This document shows positions 1 to 10,944 of a DNA stretch of 64,000 nucleotides, piece after piece. Below the pieces are notes generated by a model. The model worked only from the letters and a program-made list of their open reading frames with translations. It was not told the DNA's origin and searched no databases. The stretch covers positions 45,572,321 through 45,636,320 of the forward strand of contig AP025040.1 in assembly GCA_036186865.1 (NCBI GenBank). Direction: 5' to 3'. Origin of the DNA: Eustoma russellianum (lineage: Eukaryota > Streptophyta > Magnoliopsida > Gentianales > Gentianaceae). Numbering within the stretch: position 1 is the stretch's first letter; every line of letters starts with the position of its first letter. Made by a program: the position numbers and the translations under genes.

Positions 1-180
1 TACGCAACCATACACATGTGTTAGAAACACACAGAGATTGTTTTCCGATGACCCATAATGAAAATTGCATTAAGCTGTGTCGATCAACTGCTACTTCACA
101 ATATAAGAAGCGCAGCCAATTAAGTGAGTCATTTTGTTTTATTTTATCATATTCCAAAAACAAAGAAAAATGTCTCTTCT
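1..180 (+). repeat. SINE-like repeat, family B (truncated by window edge)
   Basis: This is one of about eight copies of a dispersed repeat in the window. The shared core reads as a pyrimidine/purine-mixed block with TACGCAACCATAC, then GTGTTAGAAACACAC, then TTTTCCGATGACCCATAATG. The 3' part shared with other copies includes GTGTCGATCAACTGCTAC and TTCACAAT. Its head resembles plant SINEs that carry GGATGTACGCA followed by GTTGTTTCCGAT. It codes for nothing. Confidence 0.6.
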
Positions 181-212
181 GAATTGATATATATTCTCTA
201 CTTTGTATGACC

Positions 213-238
213 GGGGGGGGGGGGGGGGNNNNNNNNNN
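213..238. other. poly-G run with assembly gap
   Basis: Sixteen G residues at 213-228 are followed by ten Ns at 229-238. The gap directly abuts the homopolymer, so it is probably an unresolved homopolymer or low-quality join, not a measured gap length. Confidence 0.9.
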
Positions 239-548
239 TGCTTGCAGTTGTCCATCAAATATTTTCATATTCACACATATACATACATATTTAACTCGAA
301 CTTACATAAGACATTATCTACGCACTCCGGACATGTTTCCACACACGATCGGTGATGTCCAGTACAACCATAGTAGACGGTGTTTACACATGCATTCTTA
401 CGACATTGGAACATCTTATCACCTAGCTAGGTCGCCGCATCTTCGGTGTAATGAGCGCAAATTTTTAATAATGTTATATGTAACTCAAAAGTGTAAAGTC
501 AAAAAAAAGCTCAAAAATAACTAATCATAAAATTTTCCACACATTCAA

Positions 549-737
549 CCGGTTCAGATCTAGGAAAGCAAAATATGAGACCTCCAATTGCGCGTCGTCA
601 CATGTAAAAAAAAAACAGTTTTTTTTTAATTTTAAAAAAGCACCCCATTCTTTAAAAAACTGCATTTTCACACGTAGCGATGCATGATTGGATGCCTCAT
701 ATTTTGCCTCACATTTAGCCTATCCAAATCTAAACCC
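549..737. repeat. MITE, family F, first copy
   Basis: Two imperfect inverted arms flank an A/T-rich loop. The left arm contains AAAATATGAGACCTCCAAT and GTCACATGT; the right arm contains ACACGTAGCGATGCATGATT and CCTCATATTTTGCCTCAC. Related copies lie at 10945-11142 and 36961-37143. No coding capacity. Confidence 0.6.
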
Positions 738-885
738 ACATTCAACAAGTAACAGATTCATCACACAAAAAGAAAACAAAATTGAAAATACCAAAGTAAT
801 TATAGGCTACTCGAGGATTACAGATAGACATTGTTCCAAACTGCTACTAAGTAGCAAGTAATAATAGCAGAAGCTTTTGTAGATC

Positions 886-2916
886 TTATACAAGCTGATC
901 AAGATATTCATCTACTGTGGTATACTTGATGTCTGGATAAAGTTGGGTTGCTTCCACGCCAAATGAATCCTCAATCTCGAAATTTGTATTGTCTCCCATT
1001 ATAAAAATTGAGTACATGAATGCCAGCATGAGACTCACTGGCATTTCGGCCTCTGCAGATCAACAATGAAAAATGTCGCTTCTTGCATACGAAAGTTTTA
1101 ATGAAAGCCGTATCAAATTTAAAGAAGATCTGAAATTACAATAATAATCTCGAAAAGTTATGAAATCAAACCTTGAATGTTTTTCAGAAGTTGCTCCCCA
1201 TCAATATAGATCTTTTCGAGAGTCTTGCCAATCTTCTTCTCCCACAAGGACACCAATTCATTGTAGGACAATGTGTTGGCTGGGGGCCGAAGATAAAGAT
1301 TCTTGTTCAAAGTCCTTGGATCATCCACAGCTCGAATAGTATACGCAGCAATGTCTTCTTCCGTCACAAAAATCGCTGCAAGAATCCGACAACAAAGCCA
1401 ATAGTCAGCACTCTGAATGCAGATATAGGTAGTAATACAAGATTTATCCATCAAATTCTGCTAAAAATATTCTTGCCTTTGACATTCCCATCTCCAGGAA
1501 TGGTAATTTTGTCTCTGGGGGGCGTCGTGCGAGTGCAATCTCCCAAGTTAGTCAAGAAATAACCAGCAAATGAATGGCTGGCTATGTAAGTGTATGGTAT
1601 ACCTTCAGCCTCAATCGCTCTGCGAATATCCGCCTTCGCGTTAAATAAGGTTGCAACAGGTTCAACAGTATGTGCTCGATCCACATCCGTCCCAAATTCA
1701 GAAGGTATGAATCTCTGGCAACATCATCGGCAACTTTATCAGTGAAACATAAAGAAGAAGAAAAAAAGATTTGGCAAAGAAGACTTGCTTATCCTAGTAG
1801 TTATTACTTATTACATATCCTAGTAAATTTTTCAGATGATGGCGGGATCAATTAGTAAGGTTGCTGCTTTGTGACCTTGAACTCATGAGTTCGAGCTGCA
1901 GCAACAGCATCTTGCACAAAGTGTATGGTAAAGCTGCGTACATCAGATACCAAAGCGATTCGTATCTTCCTCGGACCCTACGCAAATGTAGGAGAATAGT
2001 GGACTAGGAAAACCCTAGTAAAATTTTCAAATATAGCCCAGGTTCTAAGCTTAACTACCCTCGACTTGTGATTATTATAAAACTAGAGTAAAGGTCAATG
2101 CCAATAGCAAAGCACTCAGCAAGCACAATTTTATTGAAGTTGATACCAAAATATGTGTGCGTTTTTTTGCTTGTGTGTGCAAGATTTTGTTTGCAGGTAC
2201 ATACAATCACCAACCAAATGCATCAGTTGGCAAAATAGTTAACAAATGATGATACATAAATGATATCAACAATATTATGCTTTCATCCTTCACCTATTAT
2301 TACATGGGTATTAAAAATTTATAACAGATGGGAGTAAGTCCAGAGTGACAGCTTACTTTAACACTACCAGCTTCTTTGATTGCTGAAATGATCTTGATCT
2401 GATCAGCAGTCAATTCTCCTCCAACAGAAGAGATTACAACATCCACTTGTTTAATTGCACTCACCAAGCTTTCATGGTTACCCAAATTTCCCTGTTTCAG
2501 AACATATTCACATAAGCAACGAATTTAACAACAACAAAAACATTACCCATGTACAGACGTCGGATGTATGTAACCACACCAATGTGTTAGAAACATACAA
2601 AAGTTGTTTGTCGATAATCGATAATCCATAATGATAGATTATGTCGATCAAGTGCTAGTTCAGAGCAGCTATAACTGCTACTTCACAATTTAACTAAAGA
2701 CGAAACTTATAAGGATTTGAAAAGGATACTAACATAAAGAAAAGTGACACCCAAGTTCTTGAACTTATCCAAGATTGCAGCTTTTGACGGATCTGAGACT
2801 GCAGTTTCTCTAATCAAAGCGAAAGTAGGGTGCCCTGCTTTTGCGCTTGCTTCTACGAGATACTTGCCAATATAACCAGTTCCTCCAATTATCAAGATCT
2901 TGCTTTTCGAACCCAT
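886..2916 (-). CDS. PCBER-like: phenylcoumaran benzylic ether reductase / isoflavone reductase-like protein
   Basis: Family role: NADPH-dependent reductases of this group reduce phenylcoumaran-type lignans and neolignans such as dehydrodiconiferyl alcohol in the cytosol. Five exons on the minus strand join in frame: 2734-2916, 2357-2491, 1477-1714, 1172-1375 and 886-1052. They give 927 nt, or 308 aa plus stop, the usual family length. The NADPH motif GGTGYIG is at residues 11-17. The expected catalytic Lys is K133 in FNAKADIRRA, followed by EAEGIPYTY. The C-terminus has NFEIEDSFGVEA and YTTVDEYLDQLV. Intron 3 (1376-1476) starts with GC instead of GT (AAAG|GCAAGA). Intron 2 carries an Au-like SINE and intron 1 a family-B SINE fragment. 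The start is the first Met before KSKILIIGG. Reading frame is intact. The exact substrate within the PCBER/IFR-like group cannot be set from sequence. Confidence 0.93.
1835..2013 (+). repeat. Au-like SINE inside reductase intron 2
   Basis: The copy carries the family core: GGTTGCTGCTTTGTGACCTT, a box-B-like GAGTTCGAGCTG, then CTTGCACAAAGTGTA and GCTGCGTACATCAGAT. It is flanked by a 16-bp target duplication, CCTAGTAAATTTTTCA at 1819-1834 and CCTAGTAAAATTTTCA at 2014-2029 (one mismatch). Its orientation is opposite to the host gene. Confidence 0.85.
2548..2700 (+). repeat. SINE-like repeat, family B, in reductase intron 1
   Basis: A degenerate family-B copy with GTCGGATGTATGTAACCACA, GTGTTAGAAACATAC, CCATAATGATAG and CTGCTACTTCACAATTTAA. 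It sits inside the 242-bp first intron (2492-2733), opposite to the gene. Confidence 0.6.
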
Positions 2917-3020
2917 TTCGGATTTGCAGGAAAATTAATTGATTCTACGGTAGATGATGAATGCACTGTCGATTTCAATTGAGTTGGGAAATGAAGGAGA
3001 AACCTCTGAACTTTTTGGTT

Positions 3021-3045
3021 AATATATATAGAGAGAGAGAGAAAG
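3021..3045 (-). promoter_or_regulatory. TATA box and CT-rich stretch upstream of the reductase gene
   Basis: On the minus strand a CTCTCTCTCTC run is followed by TATATATATT, about 105-125 bp before the reductase start codon at 2916. Spacing fits a plant core promoter with a 5' UTR of roughly 75-90 nt. This is inferred from position and sequence only. Confidence 0.5.
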
Positions 3046-3183
3046 GCACAACCAGCGGATCAGCGATAACGTAAGCTTCAGTAAGCAGTGACGATTGATT
3101 ACGTGGTCAAGGTCTCCGGCTGCTAGAGAACAGTTTCCTTTCAAGGCAAAATTAATATGTTATTGTTTGACCAATACAACAAT

Positions 3184-3372
3184 GGCGTTTTCAATGTACT
3201 AAACTCCTTTGTTTACGCGGGGTTTGACGAGAGGTTAAATCGCTTTGTGATCTGATGTACGTAGCATTACGCTATACTTTGTGCAAGTGACTATTTTCGC
3301 GGCTCGAACTCATGATCTTAAGGTCACAAAACAGCAATCTTACCAGTTGATCCAAGGTACGCCCTCGTTATT
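3184..3372 (-). repeat. Au-like SINE
   Basis: Read on the minus strand it has TAAGATTGCTGTTTTGTGAC, a box-B-like GAGTTCGAGCCG, the CACAAAGTATA block and GTACATCAGATCACAAAGCG, ending in a TTAGTAC-type tail. Full length but diverged. Confidence 0.75.
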
Positions 3373-3391
3373 GATTAACCAATGTATATTA

Positions 3392-3668
3392 TAATAGCCC
3401 CCAGGGCATAGTTGAGTTGGTACTTGGGTCGTATTTGCTCCAAGAGGTCAATCATTCGAATCTAGGGACACACACAGTGTGACTGTTCCAATGCCGCTAG
3501 ACCAAAGACCTGGTTTGCAGGGGGACACCTTGTGTGTATCACTGTGTAAGTCATCACCAATCTAGGAGAACGTTGGTCTTCTAATTTGCACCATGCATAA
3601 TGCTTCTTGGGACCGGGACGGGTGGGACCTCAGGGCCACTAAATGTCCTATTACTCCAATAAATATTA
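3392..3668 (+). repeat. tRNA-derived SINE, family D
   Basis: It begins CCCAGGGCATAGTTGAGTTG, which contains a box-A-like stretch, followed by a box-B-like CATTCGAATCTAG. The body has CTGTGTAAGTCATCACC and the tail has GGGACCTCAGGGCCAC. Related copies lie at 32780-33050, 33565-33820, 33935-34190 and 42390-42635. Confidence 0.65.
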
Positions 3669-4345
3669 TAATAATATAACAAAGTTTTCCTATTTTGTTT
3701 ATTTATCATGTCATAATGGCTAATACTATTTATTGAATATCATAAAAATTGCCTTTTTTAAAATGGGTCAACTATCAACTGCATTTGTCCATTTCTTAAA
3801 TTTTATCCTCCCTTTTTTCCATTTTCATAATTCACAAATTGTTTGTACACATTCTATAATTCTATTAAACAAAAAGAAATTAGTAATTTCACAAGCTTGT
3901 CTTTATTAATTGTACCTCATCAAACGTTTTTTTAAAGTAAATTTATAAATACAAATGACCATTTTAAATAATTTTTTAATTGTGTACATGTCAAACTTGA
4001 TCGGACAATTTAAAGATAACGATTATAAGTGTTAACCATGAATAGATCTTCTATGTTAAATACATTCACTTCGTTTAGTTGATATTTTATTATATACTTG
4101 TCTAATATCTCATTAAAACATTCCAATAAAGATTCTTGATGTCATTAGTGATTATGGACTCAAGTTGTGTAAATTTTAACGATTTAGTAGTTACTCAATA
4201 ATTAGATAGCTTTTGTTATCTTGTTTTTATCATGATTAATATGTCAATTTTTTATTGATTAATAAAGAAGGAATAAGATACATGGTTATTTATTGACATG
4301 ACCCCTGGGGATTGAGAAAACATGGTGACACCGCCTTTTAGTGTA
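3669..4345. other. AT-rich intergenic DNA
   Basis: No open frame, RNA gene or recognisable repeat was found. The stretch is dominated by A/T runs. Confidence 0.5.
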
Positions 4346-4612
4346 TAGGGCTGTAAACGAACCAAACGAGCTGAGCATCGTATTGTTCAAGCTCGATTCA
4401 TTTAACTTAATGAGCAGAGCTTGTTCGTTTATTTAAATGAATATATTTAATCGTTCAAACTCGGTTGGTTTAACTCACGAACAACGTTAACGAACCGACA
4501 CTTTAAACGAACGGTGTCAATTACTGAGATCGATCAAACTCGATTAATTAACCATTTAGCCAAGCCGAGCTCGAGTCAAACAAGCTGAACAAACGGCTCT
4601 GTTACATGCCTA
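4346..4612. repeat. hAT-type MITE, first copy
   Basis: It starts TAGGGCTGTAAACGAACC and contains repeated TTCGTTTA, CGAACAACGTTAACGA and GCCGAGCTCGAG segments. The body matches the better-preserved copy at 25331-25632. The right terminus is diverged (GGCTCTGTTACATGCCTA). No target duplication could be recognised. Confidence 0.7.
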
Positions 4613-5039
4613 CATACGGCTTCTTATAAGTGGGAAATTTTGGTATCCTTAGTCTTTATTAAATAGAAAAAAAAATGGGATTCAGACGGTTGACTTTGAC
4701 ATACGAATCTTACTTTATAGACGTGGTGGCTGTATAATCACTTCTTCGGTCTTTTTGTCGGTATTTGTCAAATTTACATACAGTTTTAAAAGAATTAAAA
4801 AAACTATTTAATGTTTATATTAATCACTTTGTCATAAAAAACGACATTTACTTTTACAAATACACACAACGAATGGAGATAATTAGTTGAAAAACTATTT
4901 AATGCTTATATTAATCAATTTGTTTAATCTTTGTCTTTCAACTATTTGTGCATATCCACTGTTGATTATTTTAATATCAAAAGCTTTTGAATTATATTTA
5001 ATAAAATCCTTCACTGGTACATACCTTTGTTATTGTACT

Positions 5040-5205
5040 ATCTATGCAGGTACATATAGAGCCGGAGATATTACTGGAATCAAACTCTCTATCTCTTGGG
5101 ATGGAGGTATTGTTTGCCTGACTCTTATCCTCCCCAGACCCTAGCGATAGCTTTTGCTGTCGTTGGAGTATACTGGGTATGGTTGTTATTGTTGTTATTA
5201 ATCAC
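5040..5205 (-). repeat. SINE-like repeat, family C
   Basis: On the minus strand it starts with an AACAACAATAACAACCATAC head and continues through GGGTCTGGGGAGGATAAGAG and AGAGATAGAGAG. This matches the head of a widespread plant SINE type with GGGGTCTGGGGAGGGTA. A second copy lies at 26930-27075. Confidence 0.6.
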
Positions 5206-5334
5206 TTTGTCATAAAAAAACATTTTCTTTTAGAAAATACGCAACGAATAAAGATAATGTAGCCAGCCATTTTTCTTTTATGATTAATAAAATGCGTACA
5301 AACATTTGAAGACATAATAAACTAAAAAAGTTAA

Positions 5335-5435
5335 CGATACATTTCCGGTACACTAAACTTCGAGAAAGACGGATCGCTTCACGATCCGATATAGATAGTT
5401 TTACTTTACAAAGTGCAAAAGGCTGTTTCCGGAAT
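5335..5435 (-). repeat. Au-like SINE fragment
   Basis: Minus-strand fragment keeping the AGCCTTTTGCACTTTGTAAA-like and ATCGGATCGTGAAGCGATCC segments. The 5' tRNA-like part is missing. Confidence 0.65.
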
Positions 5436-5639
5436 TCGATAAAATAAATCAAACCTCAGTGAGAAAACATTGAGCTGGAAAGTTCTGAAAAGCCATCGAC
5501 CCTTGGTTAACTACAGTGTGCACAATCTAATTATGATATCAGTTTTGACTGTCATTAGAACTGTTTGAATTTAAATTCTTTGTAAATGACTAAATGCCAA
5601 TGGAGATGGGATATTCTCACTGCTTATATCCTAAACTCA

Positions 5640-5755
5640 TTACCCACCGTTCGACACGTGGTAGTAAGGGAGTAGTGAGGCTAGATGCGGGTGACAACTA
5701 TATAGTCTCACCACTTTTTTGATGTCACGTGTCGGACGATGAGCAATGAGATGAA
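5640..5755. repeat. MITE, family E, degenerate copy
   Basis: Inverted CGACACGTGGTAGTAAG and TGTCACGTGTCGGACG arms flank GTGAGGCTAGATGCGGGTGA. The same middle and arms occur at 26577-26740 and 46838-47012. Confidence 0.55.
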
Positions 5756-5999
5756 AGTAGAGACAGTGAGAAAATCCGGTACTATGCAAATGATCCCAAT
5801 AGTTATCCGTTAAAACAAAGTATTTTGCAATAAACGAAACCTTCGGAATCATCCAGGTCGAGGATTCAACTGGAAAGTGGAAACTGCCAGTTTACCTCCA
5901 TGTGTCAGTGTCGGTGACTTCAAGAAAATCAGATGATATGACGTTTGCATTTACGTTGCTCTCTTTGTTTTTATTTATAAGGTGGTAAAATACACATTG

Positions 6000-6215
6000 T
6001 AATATAATGTAATAAAACAAAATGTCTTATTAAAATGACTACACTTATTATATTATGAAGTGAAATATCACTAGATCGACACAGTTTGACGTAATTTTTA
6101 TTATGGGTCATTGGGAAACAACCTCTGTGTTTCTAACATATGGTATAGTTGCATACATCTGATCCTTATATCCGCCATAAGCGAGAGGCTCTAAGACAAT
6201 ATGATAATGTTATTG
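6000..6215 (-). repeat. SINE-like repeat, family B
   Basis: Minus-strand copy with CCCATAATAAAAATTACGTC, TGTGTCGATCTAGTG, GTTAGAAACACAGAGG and a head reading GCCTCTCGCTTATGGCGG. Moderately diverged. Confidence 0.65.
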
Positions 6216-7433
6216 TAATATTTACGTTGCGGTCCTGTTGTTGTGTATTTGTGGTTTTCGGTAATTATTTCATTTATTTCGCACATGAAAATTACATCAT
6301 CGTCATAGTACAGAAAATTAGAAACATTGTTTAATAGAACTATAAAAGGCCAACCTAAAATGTCATCGAATTATTACATAAAATGTAGAAATTAGAAAAC
6401 GTAATTCTAACAAAAGTTGAAAACATCAGATAGTTCACTACTGGTAACTTCAGCTCGAAAAAACCACAATACTACCACCTCCTCCTCCTTTTTTTTAAGG
6501 TGAGATACAACTACTTACTAGCCCAGATTTTTTTTTTTAAAAAAAAAAAGGAAGAAGAGGAAGAAAAAAAAAAGCCTATACTTTTTTATTTTTAATGACA
6601 AAAAGTCAACTGTTTCTGGCATCTGCTACAGTAGGCTTGCCGACGCTTAAAATATCAAAAATCCAATGTGACAGGATAAAACTACAGGATGAGGGAAACT
6701 GGGAAAGTCAGAAAAAAAAAAGATAGAAGAAATTATTGAATTGGGGGGGGGGGGGGGGGAGGGAAGATACTATATATAAATGATGTTCGGCTTTGAATCG
6801 TGAAGGAAAAAAGGCACATATAATACTATTAATACAATATTCTTTTCAACTTTTCTACATATGCACATAGATGTCTCATTAAGTGAGTGTTATTAGAAAA
6901 AAGAGAAAAAATTATATCTTTTAAGTTGGTACTTTAAAACCAAAGAATTAAACATTATTAGCGTATATCAAATATTATTAACGTATATGCTCCTCAAGTG
7001 GTTTAGAAGATGTTATAAACGTTCAATATTGTGAAGATTTAAAAGACGTTGGGTGCGAAATTCTAATATGTGAAAAAATCTGAGGGCTTAAATTGACATG
7101 TAAGTAAAAAAAGATTAAAATGATTGTAATTAGTTTTTTGAATGGTTGCTTGGTAACATTTTACTAATATAAAAGATCATTATAACCTTATTTATATCTT
7201 AGAATAGACCTCAAAAACCACAGCGGATAAACACGTCGAAAATTATTTCTGAACAATTCAACAAACAAAGAAACAATACATTCACCACAAAACAATTGTT
7301 AAAAGGGTGAAGCAACTGACAGTGGTAAACTATTTCACGGTCGCGATTACCTCAAAGGAAATTAAATGAAAAAGTAATGTATCACTCTCAAGTTTTCAAT
7401 AGATTCTCCTCAGACATCAATAACAAGGGAAAA
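6216..7433. other. non-coding intergenic DNA with a poly-G run
   Basis: No gene was found. It contains long A and T runs near 6520-6580 and an uninterrupted run of about sixteen G at 6744-6759. Nothing else is recognisable. Confidence 0.5.
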
Positions 7434-7689
7434 TTACAATTAGACTCCTTTTGATTTGGTCTAATTCCAAAAACTTTCCGTCTCGTTTGGAATTATACAT
7501 TTACATCTATTATGGTTTAGGTTAAAAAGACACCGGCTAATTTCCGGCATGTTTATCCCCTGTGGTTTTGCCGGAAATCGGCCGGTGTCTTTTTAACCCA
7601 AACTATAGGGGAGGTAAATGTATAATTACAAACGAAAAGGAAGATTTTTAGAATTAAGCGAAACCACAGGAGGTCTAAATGTGGTAATT
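7434..7689. repeat. foldback (long inverted repeat) element
   Basis: Two arms of about 105-120 bp pair across a short loop around 7545-7570. The left arm contains CATTTACATCTATTATGG and TTAAAAAGACACCGGC; the right arm contains GCCGGTGTCTTTTTAACCC and GGGGAGGTAAATGTATAATT. Outer ends read AAATTACAATTAGACTCC and GGTCTAAATGTGGTAATT. The transcript would form a near-perfect hairpin. No coding capacity. Confidence 0.8.
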
Positions 7690-8261
7690 GATAACTAGTG
7701 TCTCAATAAAATGATGACAAATAAGTTTTATCTATATGCAAGCAATGGGGTGATTGGCCAAAACAAGGGACTCATAAATTTTCTACACATTTCATTGGTC
7801 AATGACCAACTAATCATACTTGGTCATGCACCATTGTAAAATTTGTGTAAGATCTCATCACTTTCACTTGCATAACAACTCAATTATGTACGCTAGAAGC
7901 GCCTATATGGTTACATGTCTGTCATATCCTCCTGCCCACCTGCAATGCTTCTCTCCCCTTTTGGCCACAGCTGAGATGAACTTTTAGGTGGTTAGATGAA
8001 TATCATGTTCTTTTCAAATTCAGTGGGATTGTAACATCTCGTTTTCTCAGTTACTTATCTTTAAAGAATTGAGAGTGCACTTAATTTTCTTTTGTTTTTA
8101 ACTAAATGCTGACTATGTTATCCAGTTTTTGTTTTAAAGGATATTCCATGAAGTGAAAGGATGAAAGACAAGTAGTAGTATGTTTGTCCAAATGTATTAG
8201 GGGTATATTTTTCTTTTCTTGATATGATTGCAAATGTAGATACCCACCTCCTGCTACTCTA

Positions 8262-8455
8262 AAAAACGTGTTCCCGGCGCATTAGACTCCTGCATTTGTG
8301 CAGGGTCTAGGGAGGGGTCGGATCGATTCGCGGTCTGATATACGCAGCGTTACCTTACACTTTGTGCAAAAGGGTGTTTCCGCAGCTCGAACCCGTCACC
8401 TCAAAGTCACAAATCGGCAACCGTTACCCGCCCTCTGGTGGCTTCGCCTAGGCAC
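8262..8455 (-). repeat. Au-like SINE
   Basis: Well preserved on the minus strand: GGTTGCCGATTTGTGACTTT, the box-B-like GGGTTCGAGCTGCGG, CTTTTGCACAAAGTGTAAGG, CTGCGTATATCAGACC and a tail with CCTGCACAAATGCAGGAG. Confidence 0.85.
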
Positions 8456-8527
8456 GAACTGGGGACCTTTAGTGTAAAATAATTCTCCTGCTACTCTGAG
8501 AAAGTAAAATAATACTCCTAATGAGCT

Positions 8528-9072
8528 CTACTGCCTCCTAACGTGATATATCAATACTATTGTATGCCCTTGTGTCATATGATAGCCTTGTAGAAGTCTC
8601 ACAATTAGGTCCAAATGATATGCTGAAGGTGATAAAGTTGTAGTGAGATCCTGAGAATAGCTGCATCTCCTCAGAACAAGGGAAAAAAGGATTTTTAGAC
8701 CAACATCAATGCACATAGCCAGTACAAATTATGGTTTGAAAGTTGACTATGAATATGGTAGAGAGGTAGTTGCAAGTAGTGCATGAGTACCGTTTATTTG
8801 TGCCTTTGTTAGTGTGGCTGCTGGATTTGGTATGGTACAGCAATTCTGAAGAAGCATAGCTCCTCTGCCTATCCTTCAACTGATGTCGGAGGAAGAAAAG
8901 AAACCCAAAATCTGTTTTTTTTTTTTTTACCTTGCTGAGCGTCAATCAGCAAGTACCCAAACACTTCTAGAGTACCAATATTCATTTCCTTTGGCAACTT
9001 GGTGGAGACTAGATATGAAAGTTGTGCTTTGACATGTTCACATGTCTCTAACAGGAGATTGTCAAAGATCAT
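8528..9072 (-). other. unrecognised short open frames, possible gene fragment
   Basis: Three overlapping minus-strand frames occur at 8528-8716, 8706-8945 and 8869-9072. The last encodes a peptide with ETCEHVKAQLSYLVSTKLPK and IGTLEVFGYLLIDAQQG, which reads like protein sequence, but I do not recognise its family. No splice structure could be established, and a run of T at 8914-8926 interrupts it. It may be a captured or decayed exon, or chance. Confidence 0.2.
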
Positions 9073-9276
9073 CTCCGTCCATCTGCATAACCTGCCCTGT
9101 TGTCCTCAGCTTTATCTCTACAGCACAGCTGACAAAATCGTTACATGTCATTCGATAGAGTCATTCATTGAACACCAGAAAAGATCCAGGAAAACTGCGA
9201 GATCTTTTGTTTTTATGCACATAGCCTCATGTGGATGATTATCGTACTTGTCCAAATGAGTACCGTTTGTAAGTGA

Positions 9277-10400
9277 ATGTCTGGTCATGGTGAAAAAACA
9301 GTAGCAGTTAGAAAGACTGAGTTGCGCTTGAACGTAAACAGCAGATTAGTACATTGCCGGGCCCTCGTCCTCGGACTCCATCTGCTCAAAATTATGGAAG
9401 CTGCTTTGGAACTCTCCAATGCAGTTACGGTTAAACACTTTGTTTGGAGACTCTTACATGATTGCCTGACAACATCCCAAAACCTCACAAAACGTGGATT
9501 AGGTAGCCCTATTTGCCAACTTTGCGGATCTGCTCCTCAGACCTCTTCGCATACATTCGGCCAATGTATCATCCCAAGAGCATTAGCCTCAACTAATTTA
9601 CGTACCACTCGCTGGTTCACATATGATACTGTAAGTATTCATCACATTTTGTACTCAATGTATGTTTCTGATGGGGCGACTGGTTTAAGCCGTATCTGCA
9701 ATCTACTTTAGCAACTTTGGAAGGCGTGCTGCTCTTACATTTTTTAAAACAAAGATGTTCGGCTGCAATCTCTTATCTCAACAGCAGAATCTCAAGCGAA
9801 TGAATACATATTGGCCTCGGAATCCCTGCACTCAGTCTCTCCCAGCCCTCAGTGGGACATTAAATGGAGATCACCTGATGCGCCCTTTATCAAAGTGAAT
9901 GTTGATGCTTCTCTAAAAGACCGAAAATGTGCTATTGGTATCATTTTCAGGAACTGCGACGGACATATTTTGCAAGCCTTCTCAAGTCCGCGCGACTCAC
10001 TTTTGAATGTTGGCCTGCTTGAACTAGATGCTGTTCACATGGGCCTACTTTTGGCGCTTGATTATGGTTATGACATAGTCATAATTGAAACGAATTGTCT
10101 TGAAGCATTCCACCGTCTATTATCCATGGAGGATGACCTCTCCCCTTATGGTGATTTTGTAACTGGAATTTGACAGTTTGTTAACAGTTTCTCAACTGTC
10201 CAGTTCTCTTTTGTAAAGCGTACAGGAAATTCTCCTACACATATCTTAGCGTGTTTAGGCCACACTTTTTGTACACTCAAAGCTTGGGATCAAACCCCCC
10301 ACCTTCGGTTTCTTCTGCTGTTTTGGCAGATGCATCTAATGAATGAATTTTATGAATTTCTAATGAATGAATTCTATGAATTTCTAAAAAAAAAAAAAAG
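9277..10400 (+). pseudogene. LINE 3' remnant: zinc-binding RT domain plus RNase H
   Basis: The frame 9277-9711 carries a zf-RVT-type stretch (KHFVWRLLHDCLTTSQNL, then CQLCG and a shifted H/C pair), typical of the C-terminus of plant LINE reverse transcriptases. The frame starting near 9811 encodes an RNase H-like (RVT_3) segment with KVNVDAS, GIIFRNCDGHI and ELDAVHMGLLLAL. A TGA at 10171-10173 interrupts it in frame; the same frame then continues with NSFSTVQFSFVKRTGNSPTH. A shift separates the two halves. A short repeated ATGAATGAATT block and a poly-A run (10387-10400) mark the 3' end. Dead element; upstream RT and endonuclease are absent. Confidence 0.8.
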
Positions 10401-10544
10401 AAAGAGTAAATTTTTCTGTTGCTGCCAAAGAACCTGCATTTGGCATCAGTCTCTGGAATTCCTGTAGAGAAATGTAGCTGGGGATACCATTATGAATTTG
10501 AGTATTTCAATGCAACACTATTGTTTCTATTTTCAATAGAGTTA

Positions 10545-10790
10545 ATGACATTCTTCTTTGATTTTGGAATATGATGGAGTAATGCAAAATGACTCATTGA
10601 ATTGGATGCGCTTCTTACATTGTGAAGTAGCAGTTGATCGACACAGATTGACGCAATTTTCATTATGGGTCATCAGAAAACAACCTCTGTGTATTTCTAA
10701 CACATGGGTATGGTTGCGTACACCCGATCTTTCATACTTCGCCATAGACAGAAGACTTGGGGTAATGTTGTTGTACTATTTCTCACAAAA
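10545..10790 (-). repeat. SINE-like repeat, family B, longest copy
   Basis: Minus strand: ACAACATTACCCCAAGTCTT head, TGGCGAAGTATGAAAGATC, GTGTACGCAACCATACCCAT, GTGTTAGAAATACACAGAGG, GACCCATAATGAAAATTGCG, then TGTGTCGATCAACTGCTACT and a tail reaching GATTTTGGAATATG. It serves as the reference for this family. Confidence 0.75.
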
Positions 10791-10944
10791 CTGTTTCATA
10801 ATACAACTGATATGTAATAAGCTTCACCTTCCATAGTTCCATACAAGAAAAAGACGTCTGGCTTAACATCAGGTGTAGCATGATAGTGTTGAAAATGGTG
10901 AATGGAATTTCACTTGGTACTCGTGGATTCTTCTGCTGTTCAGA

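Noticed and set aside
207..524. 105-codon frame crossing the N gap.
   Set aside because: It depends on Ns and a poly-G run; the remaining peptide has no recognisable features.
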